Below, piece by piece: positions 36,333 to 64,000 of a DNA stretch of 64,000 nt; position 1 is the first letter of the stretch; every line of letters begins with the position of its first letter. The stretch lies in the NCBI GenBank assembly GCA_023630585.1, contig CM042567.1:14253501-14317500 (forward strand), read 5' to 3'. The translations under genes and the position numbers were made by a program. The DNA comes from Cranoglanis bouderius. Taxonomy: Eukaryota; Chordata; Actinopteri; Siluriformes; Cranoglanididae. Below the pieces are notes generated by a model. That model saw only the letters and a list, made by a program, of their open reading frames with translations, did no database searches and was not told where the DNA came from.

Positions 36333-37319
36333 TTTATTTTTCAAAATATAAACAAACTAGTATCCAAATTTAAACCACTGCGATCTTAACCAGGCTGTTA
36401 CTAAAGATGAATGAATGAACGCTGTAAGTGCATCACTGGTCTTTCAGCTCAGTCACGCCTGCATGTAAGTGACTTTTTTGTTGTTGTCCACTACAGTGCT
36501 GATGCACAGCTCTAGTCTCAACCACATGCCGTGTAAACCTAAAAAAAAATTTAAAAAGTGCACCTCCTATTTGTATCTGCATACGTATTCATTTAGAAAA
36601 CATTCTGTTCATTCTGAATAATGTATTCATATTCAGTTGTATGTTGTCGATCACTCAGCCCTCCCAAGCTATTACGGTACTGAGCTAGCTCTTAATATGA
36701 CAGGGCAGTGTGTTAAAACCAATACTGGAACACAGCTGCCATTTGCATCATCTGCTGTTCAGTGATGGTTCACTCATCCACATGTGCCGACTGGCCACCA
36801 ATTCTAAGCAAATGATTACTGACTTTATGGAAAGTTTGTGAAGTTGAATATTCTGCAGTTTGCTCTCTTTCACTGTATATCTTTGGAGGTCTTCACATCA
36901 AGGGCCACTGTTACATAAATCGAAGAGTCAGTACATGTTTTAAAAGCAGCCGTATCGGGTGAAAATGTAGTTTATACACAGATGAGTGCAGGTGTAAGGG
37001 AATGCGCAAGTATGAATCAGAGCCACTGTGTGCATGCAATTATTCAAAATCTCTTTTCACCATCTCTTTTATGTCGCATTGTGGCCTTTATATTGTATGG
37101 TATTATAAAAGTCATTTTAGTTAGAACTGGAATTCATTTTAATACTATACAATTAGACTTAAAAGTGTGCTTCTTAACTCTGTTTGAAATGAAAAGGAAT
37201 TGGTACAATAAGTGGAAAGTTACTCATGTACACAGAGATGAGGATGAAATGCTGAAAACCTGGAGATCTGCAGTTTTCCTGTTTCAGCTGCCGGATCTGT
37301 AACCAGTGTGCCCCGAGTG
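36333..37319 (-). other. kif2a: probable kif2a 3' UTR
   Basis: No coding exon is seen after the kif2a stop. On the - strand an ATTAAA lies at 37143-37138 and an AATAAA at 36338-36333; either could end the transcript. More AATAAA hexamers lie at 35731-35726 and 35671-35666. Confidence 0.35.
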
Positions 37320-57122
<19,803 letters not shown>

Positions 57123-57300
57123 GCTGCATGTGTCAAAGAGGTGTTGTATTTTAATGCTTATTTTTGTGTCTTTATGAAAAGGGGGACTAAGTAGTTCAGC
57201 GCAGCAGAAACCGGGAGGGAGCGACAGGACCGCGCATGCGCAAACCGCCAACTCCTTCCTAACAGACTAGGAGACTAGCGCGCGGCTGAGTGACAAAAGC
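57123..57300 (-). promoter_or_regulatory. kif2a: kif2a 5' UTR and CpG-rich promoter
   Basis: GC-rich block directly upstream of the start codon in an otherwise AT-rich region. It contains the perfect palindrome GCGCATGCGC at 57232-57241, an NRF1-type site common in TATA-less promoters. The transcription start is not visible; about 110 bp upstream of the ATG is plausible. Confidence 0.6.
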
Positions 57301-57465
57301 TAAAGCGACATGGGTAGATTATTTGTGTTTTGTTTGGGACTCATATTTGAAGTTCTGACGTTACTGAATTTGGTCGAATGTCGTGTATACATTATTGATC
57401 ACTACCTAACTATATAAAAACAACTTATAAGTTTATTTAAGACCCACATATGAACGTTAATATCA

Positions 57466-57491
57466 TGTGCATACGTTTGGCCATAAAGTGT
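57466..57491. mobile_element. Tc1 terminal fragment
   Basis: catacgtttggccataaagt is the reverse complement of the tatggccaaaagtatg end seen at 47212. Only the end survives. Confidence 0.5.
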
Positions 57492-58553
57492 ATGTAGTCT
57501 ACCTAAGAACTGCTGATGTAATTATAAAGACAGTACTGTGCTCATCCCAGGACTCTAAGGCTGAATTGACTGTGTAAACTTTGATGCACAATTCCAAAAT
57601 TTCGACACAAATCTGATTCCTGAATCGATAATTTATTTAATCTGGACTTAACAGACGTCCCTTGAGCCTGATCACCAAATGATGAATTCTGGCCTAATGT
57701 CGGGAATTACTTTAGAATTAACAAGAAAATTGTTTATATGTGTGTCAGATATCAGATATGTTTCAGATTTAGAACCTCACATAAATGTGACCCACATTGG
57801 ATGTAAAAAAAATCCAATTTGAGCTGTTTACACTTATCTGATCTGTGTCGAATCGGATTTGGTTGGCAAAGTAAAGTTGTTTGATGTACTAGTATACAAT
57901 TGTGAAAGAGTAATGATTTATAATCTCAATATCCGGTGTCACCCAGAAGAGGATGGGTTCCCTTTTGAATCTGATTCCTCTCACGGTTTCTTCATCATGT
58001 CATCATTTTTCCTTTCCACTCTCACCTCTGGCATGTTAATTAGAGATCTAAATCTAAACAAACCTACAGATTTCAAAATTTCCATATAGCATGCCACTGT
58101 ATAAAACCGACTGCCTGTAATCACTTCTTTCATAGCCGGATAGCTCCTTAACAAGTAAACTTATGGATGCATTCAGAATTAATCCCTACAACTATATAGT
58201 TAGCTGACTGAGTTGACTTTTGAGAATTAAATAGTGAAAAACTGACTGAGCATATTGTTTATAAAAGTACCCTTTCTATGTATCATTGTCATGTCAACAT
58301 TATAAAATGTATATCTAATTTAGAGATTCATCCATTCCAATTCCAGTAAAATTGAATGTTTTTATAAAAATGTGCCACAGAGATTCATTTGCACTTTTAA
58401 TGTTTAACATAATGTTGAAGCAAAAAAAAAAAAAAAAGTCATCTTTGACTGATTTATTACTAATACTGCTTAAAAGCGTACTGTGAGACAGAGGGACATA
58501 AGCAGTATGTTTTTCCATTCAAGCACTTGATGGCAGCAAAGGACCATTGCAAA

Positions 58554-58584
<31 letters not shown>

Positions 58585-59859
58585 ATCTGGTGTGCAGGTG
58601 TATCAAGACTAACACTGCTATAACAGACACACTAGCACACAACCATTTTATCTTTGTAAAAAAAAATGTAAATGGTAAACTTCAAACTACTAGTTACATT
58701 CAAATGAACTGTTGTTGAACCTGTATTGTTCCTGGTTCCTCTTTGAGGTAGACATGAAGGCTTTCAGCTGTCCTTTAAATATTTATTTGTGATCGTTTAA
58801 ATGATCATTTCAGATGCTTTGATTGATCTTAATATTTCTAAGGTTTATTGTATTTAGTGTTATTGATGCTGCCTGGGTTCCTTTGCAAAATAGATTTTTA
58901 ACTCTCTACTACAGTTGTTGTCATATGGTAACACCCACTTATCTGTTTTTTTGTTTTGTTTTGTTTTTTGTTTTTTTGTTTTTTTTGAGAATTTAAGGAA
59001 AACCTATTCACTGATTGGACTTTGTAAAGTACATGGGCTTCAGTTGGACCAATTATGTACTTGAATTAAGTGTATAAGGAAGATGGCATTTCCTAGTCCT
59101 ATAGATAACAGTGAGGATTAGGTTAACCATTTTGAGGCGTGGACCAATAATGCAGGAAGTGAGGAAGGGTCCGTTTTAACAGCCACACAGACACAGGAGA
59201 CATGTGTGAGCTCTGATGAATGTTTAGTTAACATGTAAACTCCTACCTCCAATTCAAATAACTCTTATAAATTAAGCAAGAGGGGAGGGTGTCGAGTTTG
59301 AAAGTAAGTAACCATAAACAAGTCTGAAAGTAAAAAAAAATCGATCTAACAAAAGTAAGCAAAAGTGCAAAAAAAACCCAAAAAAAACAACAACCTGGTT
59401 ACGAGGAGTGAACGACTTTAAATTAACGTGTACAGTGACATAATTAAATATCCAATAGATGTAGTACATATATTTCTTTTGTTGTACAGTTTTGTCATGT
59501 GCTAACGTCCCCTAAAATGCTAACCTACAATAAAAAAATAAAATGAACTTTTTGAAAGTCATTTGAAGTGGTAAAACGAAACAAAAAAAGCAGACACCTG
59601 CTCAACTTTTGGATAGATGCATAAACCCTCATACACTCACAAATAGTGTGCAAATGAGGCAGGATCTTGTATTATCATATGGAAATGACCTCAGTAGGTT
59701 ACATAATGACGTAAATGCAAGTGGTGACTTGGTTATGATCTATTCAACCCATATAAACAAATCCCATTCATGTCCTGTAATAAGCTTAACTTAAATCCAT
59801 TATAATGCATAATATTTGAAGTGAACCCCGGAGGCCCTTTTGTACATTATGAGCATGTT

Positions 59860-60095
59860 CAGAATTTTTCTTTGCCAAGGAACATCTGTCAGGCCTGACG
59901 CCCTTCCTCTGCGCCCAGCCAGGCGCAGGGCTGTCACTCCTCTTTCTAATGACAATTCGTCGGTGGAGATGAATGGAGCAGGCCCTTCTCTGTGTCAACT
60001 CAAAGCACCCGGTGCGCTCCCTGAGGTATCTGCCATCACTCGCTTATCAGCTGTTACCCCAGCAACGGCTACCTGCCCTGTCACAGACTGAGGGA
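59860..60095. promoter_or_regulatory. candidate conserved non-coding block
   Basis: Unique, GC-richer than its surroundings, no repeat character. It contains ctaatgacaattcgtcgg, a homeodomain-like core. No reading frame in it has recognisable splice borders. Conservation is inferred from texture only. Confidence 0.25.
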
Positions 60096-60346
60096 GCGCT
60101 TGTCTTTCTGCAGGATTAATGGGCCTAGAGGATTGCAGGGTTTAACTTTCACTTTGCAGTCGAGTGCAGAGTATTAAACTATGCCATCAGTGTATAGCTT
60201 ACAATGCAGCTGCTCTGCTAAGGCTCGGTTGAAATACGAAAGCAGTTTCTTACTGCAGATGGCTGGCACCGTTTTGAAGCACTAGAATGCCATAATCAGG
60301 TGCTGGTGACTCAGTGGTTGATTCAGTTATTGATCAGAACATAAGG

Positions 60347-60473
60347 GTCCGGTTTCCCAGACCCACATTAAGCCTAAGCCTTGACTAAAAAGAACTTTCT
60401 ATGTTGATTCCCAATTGGCACTGCAGTTTAGTTCAAGACTAGGAGTAATCCATGTCCAGGAAACCGGCCCTAT
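60347..60473. mobile_element. short palindromic MITE (127 bp)
   Basis: Starts gtccggtttcccagacccac and ends ccatgtccaggaaaccggcc, its near reverse complement. The interior also folds (attaagcctaagccttgac against gttcaagactaggagtaat). Confidence 0.75.
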
Positions 60474-61539
60474 GAGTTTAAATCTCAAGACTGCCAGAAA
60501 TCCACTGGCAGACCCTTAAACTTCCACTGATCTGATCTGTGTTTGGATTGTATCCTCAATGCTAAGTTGGTTTGGATACAGCATTTGGCAAACGAATACA
60601 TGCAGTGATGCGGGTCATGATATTAGATGGAGGCTAAAATCTAATATCTATCGATAATGCTCTATAATGCTCTATAAGCTCGATAATGAAACTATTAGGG
60701 TTGAGCAAGACATTATATTGCAGGTTGCACTCTTGATTTCTATTACTTTAAATGTTTCAAGTCCGTAATGTTCTACTTGGTTTATACCTCAGAATACCAA
60801 ACCCTGTAAAAAAAAATAAAAAAATCACAACAATATGGTTCTGTTGTATTGTATAAATTGCACTTTGATTGGACAATATGTGCTTAGTCTATCTACTTTT
60901 TTTTCTCCTCCATAGACAATTTGGATAATTGGATAATTGATGAGTAAATAATTCACCTTGTTCCTGTTCATTACACCCGTCATATGCACCTTCTCAATCA
61001 CTGATGTGTCAGTGGAGCATGATGAAAAACATCAGCCTAAATGGAGATCAAATCTAGGAGGCGTGTCACTGGTGTCACTGTGTAATCACCTAAAAACGAC
61101 TGTCACTGATAGGTTGCATGAATCTACAGTCTGGGTTAGAAAGAAATCAGCCCCCGCCTCACTTTTTCATACAATTCTCTTATGACCACTGGTGCACTTG
61201 GTTCCACAAATATATTTATTAACAGCAAACAATCAGATGCCAAAAATGAAAACTAGTATTGATTTCTTTTCTTTTTTTTTTCTTTCTTTGAAAGACAGGA
61301 GGGGGCTTAGCTCTGCTAGCCCATTTACTATACCACATCCTTCTGCATATATCATAGCTGAGTGCTGAGTGTTTAAGTGAAATGCCAATACCCAATATAA
61401 CCAGGTAAATTTTGCTGGCACAGTTTGGCTCTGCTTGTCCCCTTAGAGGAACAGGTCACTGCAAATCAATACAAAGTTCTTCTGACTGATCACCTTTATC
61501 CTATGATGAAACATTTCTGTGCTGATGGGCGTGGTCTCT

Positions 61540-61870
61540 TCCACGATGACTCCACTCACATCCACAGGGCATGAGGGCTAACTGAATAGTTTTATGAGGA
61601 TGAAAGTGATGTAAATCATATTTTATAACCTTCACAATTACCAGATCTTAACCCAGTTGAAGAATTGGGAGATTTTGGAGCACCATCATCAAAACACAAA
61701 CTGAGGGAACATTTTTTTGTAAGAATGATGCTCACCCCTCTAGTACAGTCCCAGAGACTTGTAGAATCTACTGTATGCCTAGGTGCATTGAAGCTGTTCC
61801 GTGTGGCCTTACAAAGACACTTTGTGTTGTTATTTTTCCTTTCATTTATTACCCATCTGCAACCTTCACT
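61540..61870 (+). mobile_element. Tc1-like transposase 3' fragment, family C
   Basis: The translation reads PDLNPVEELGDF then SSKHKLREHFF and ALKLFRVAL: the DDE Glu region and tail of a transposase, broken. Similar to 23092-23215. Confidence 0.65.
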
Positions 61871-62537
61871 ACACTGCAAAATGCAAAGGTGTTGAGTCAT
61901 ATTTTTTTTCCCTTTCTTTTATTCTTGCTTAGACTATTGTAATGCTTTACTTACCGGAATAGCTATAAATATCATGTTCGGTCTACAGCTGGTTTATAAC
62001 ATTGCACCCAGACGTCTTACACACACCAGGCAGACGGAGCATATTACACCTGTTTTAGCATTGCTGCACTTCAAAACCTTTTTACTGGTTTTAATGGCTA
62101 TAATGGCTTAATGGTTCTTAATGGCTTTAGCATCTGCATACTCTGAATATTTCACAGGCTGTGTTCCAAATCAAGTCATATAAAGTGATGATTTCCCGAA
62201 CACAGTGTTGTTATTTTAATTATTTATTTTAGGTTTAGTTTAATTCCTTTTTTTTAACTTCATGCCTATATATTTATGTGCTGTATAAAAGGTGTTCTGA
62301 CTGTGATGGCTGACGTATCCATGTAGGTTAACAGTGTAACTACAGGGTGCATTACCATGTGAGAAATAGCATGTTTTGTATACTCTTAGTGTGCATTGTA
62401 ATCTCAGTGATCCTCTCATAAGAAGAATTTAAATGCATTTATTACCTCATTCATAAATACTGGACTTAAATTATATTCTTTTATTCTGTAGACTGTGCTG
62501 TACTCACAAAGACATTCATTCGTTCATTCATTCATTT

Positions 62538-62643
62538 ATCTTCAGTAACCAGTTGTGGTGGATCCGTAGTCTATCCTAGGAACACTGGGCGTGAAGTGGG
62601 AATACACCAGTCCATACGTACACCAATGTCTGCAGAGCACCAT

Positions 62644-62709
<66 letters not shown>

Positions 62710-62880
62710 TCACCCATTCATTCACACCTTGGGGCAATTTAGAGCTGCAAGTTCACCTACTGACATGTTTTTGGGAGGTAGGAGGAAGCCGGAGAACCCA
62801 GAGGATCCCCGCACAGGGAGAACATGTACAGAAACTCCCACACAGACAGTAACCCGAGCTCAAGAACCCAGAACAAAGAC
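62538..62880 (-). mobile_element. SINE, reverse orientation, interrupted by (CA)n
   Basis: The + strand shows the reversed tail (ttcattcattcatttatctt) and body (gtttttgggaggtaggagga, cggagaacccagaggatccc). A (CA)n tract at 62646-62708 is inside it. Confidence 0.65.
62646..62708. repeat. (CA)n microsatellite
   Basis: About 31 CA units inside the reverse SINE. Confidence 0.95.
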
Positions 62881-62999
62881 AATTAGCATTTACAGATTTC
62901 ATAAATAAGTCACAGATGATCTTACACAACCAAAGTGTGTAAAACCACAATACATACTGCAAGAAATGAACGTCTTAGTAAACTCTTCTGCTCAGTGCC

Positions 63000-63320
63000 T
63001 ACTTAAATGCCAGGAATACTGGCAGATAATCCATTGTCTCAGATAGCTTACTTCAAAACTAAAGGCTGTCCATGTGGCACATAGCTCTGTGGTCAGTAGA
63101 ATGGCTGGCTCCAAAAAATGGCCAGCACAGATTCCTGCGAGCTTTGAGCCATGGCATGCATCCCAGGCTTAATTAACATTGTCACACGAATGATTTGGAT
63201 CTGGAAAACAAGCGTGCAGCATGAAGTGTGGACAGCAGAAAGGGGGCAAAGAGGGAGAGATTGGTGGAATAATCATGGCTGGCAGCTCTGAGGCCCTTAC
63301 TTCTGTGCAGTGGAGCTTCA
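63000..63320. promoter_or_regulatory. candidate conserved non-coding block
   Basis: Unique, non-repetitive stretch with cttaattaacattgtcaca (homeodomain-like core) and balanced composition. No coding frame of note. Confidence 0.22.
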
Positions 63321-64000
63321 ACATGCCCCAGTGATTAAAATGAAAAAGTTAGATCTTTGTGTCTTTGTTTTAAGTCATTTATAATATAATAATACATATT
63401 CTGTTTATGGTCAGTTAAGAGTATGAGCTGATTAAAATTCACAAAAATAAAGACAAAGCAAAGGCAGCGTTGTCAGATTAGACCTGTCAGGAAGACAAAA
63501 TGCATTTGATTAACCTAGATAAATTCCCATGTCTCTACTTAGGTCATTTAGCATTCAGATCTTGCTTGTAAACTAAGACAACGTTTCATGTTACAATAAA
63601 TCAGAATGCCAAAGTGATTTGTGGTATTTGCTTTTGGATTTATGAAATGAAACAGAAATGAAAAGGAATGAGTATCATGTCAAAGTACTTTGATATTCCT
63701 CTGACGTTTCTGAGCTGCTGTGAGTCGCCCTGGCAGTCCTGTAATAGTAATTCACAGTCAGAGCTGAGTCAGGTATCAGGGGTGTCGGGCCAGTATTGGC
63801 GAGAAAGTTGTACTCGTATGTCATACGCCAACTCAGATAATCACACCTGAAATTCAGGCACGAAATCAGTCTGACTACAATGTGACAGACTGGAGCCAGC
63901 ACCCAATCAGGGAAGAGAGCATGAGAGAGTGAGAGCATGACAGAGTAAACAAACCACACAGGAGTGAAAAAGTTTTTTTTTTTTTTTTTTTTTCTGAACA

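Larger units (their letters stand above)
57301..64000. other. intergenic region upstream of kif2a
   Basis: No splice-bounded exon with family similarity was found on either strand. Contents: a Tc1 end fragment, (AG)n at about 58555, a short MITE (60347-60473), a transposase fragment (61540-61870), a (CA)n tract and a reverse SINE (62538-62880), and two unique GC-richer blocks (59860-60095, 63000-63320). Confidence 0.5.

Overview
This window is vertebrate nuclear DNA, almost certainly from a teleost fish. It has long introns with GT-AG borders, two multi-exon genes whose products align with vertebrate families end to end, and a dense load of Tc1/mariner, hAT, Harbinger-like and tRNA-derived SINE elements plus long (GT)n, (AT)n and (CT)n microsatellites. 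A catfish or other otophysan is my best guess from the SINE and Tc1 types; that is recollection and not demonstrated. No prokaryotic, viral or CRISPR-like feature was seen.

Region 1 (1-6742) is the intron upstream of the first visible exon of gene 1. It holds a deleted Tc1-like element (510-1031), a reverse-strand Tc1 relic (2364-about 3110), a dispersed repeat (4220-4490) and a LINE relic (about 5250-6000). Region 2 (6743-30025, + strand) is pitpnm2, a membrane-associated phosphatidylinositol transfer protein. Twenty-four coding exons give 1382 codons. Only the extreme N-terminus (about 26 residues by family comparison) lies upstream of the window. The protein reads as PITP domain, acidic FFAT motif, central lipase-like region, DDHD domain and LNS2 domain. 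Two exons whose lengths are multiples of three (22908-23033 and 24501-24719) look like cassettes. A full-length but disabled Tc1 element sits 81 bp upstream of exon 4. Region 3 (30026-about 33510) is the probable pitpnm2 3' UTR.

Region 4 (37320-57122, - strand) is a complete kif2a, a kinesin-13 microtubule depolymerase. It has 21 coding exons, 737 residues with a 38-codon cassette (40675-40788) and 699 without. One intron has a GC donor, and one 3' splice site is built from a (TG)n microsatellite. A GC-rich promoter with an NRF1-type palindrome lies at about 57125-57300. The two genes are convergent (tail to tail). Region 5 (57300-64000) has no coding exon that I can support; it holds repeats and two candidate conserved non-coding blocks.

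The two genes do not obviously act together: one moves lipid at ER-membrane contact sites, the other depolymerises microtubules. I found no new multi-gene system. The items most worth a second look are the splice architecture (symmetric cassettes, paired alternative borders in kif2a, the GC-AG intron, TG-repeat splice sites) and the transposon structures (a Tc1 copy with IR/DR ends and a lost catalytic Asp, a hAT element with a perfect 8-bp target duplication, a three-copy hAT-like MITE, a 33-bp perfect palindrome).
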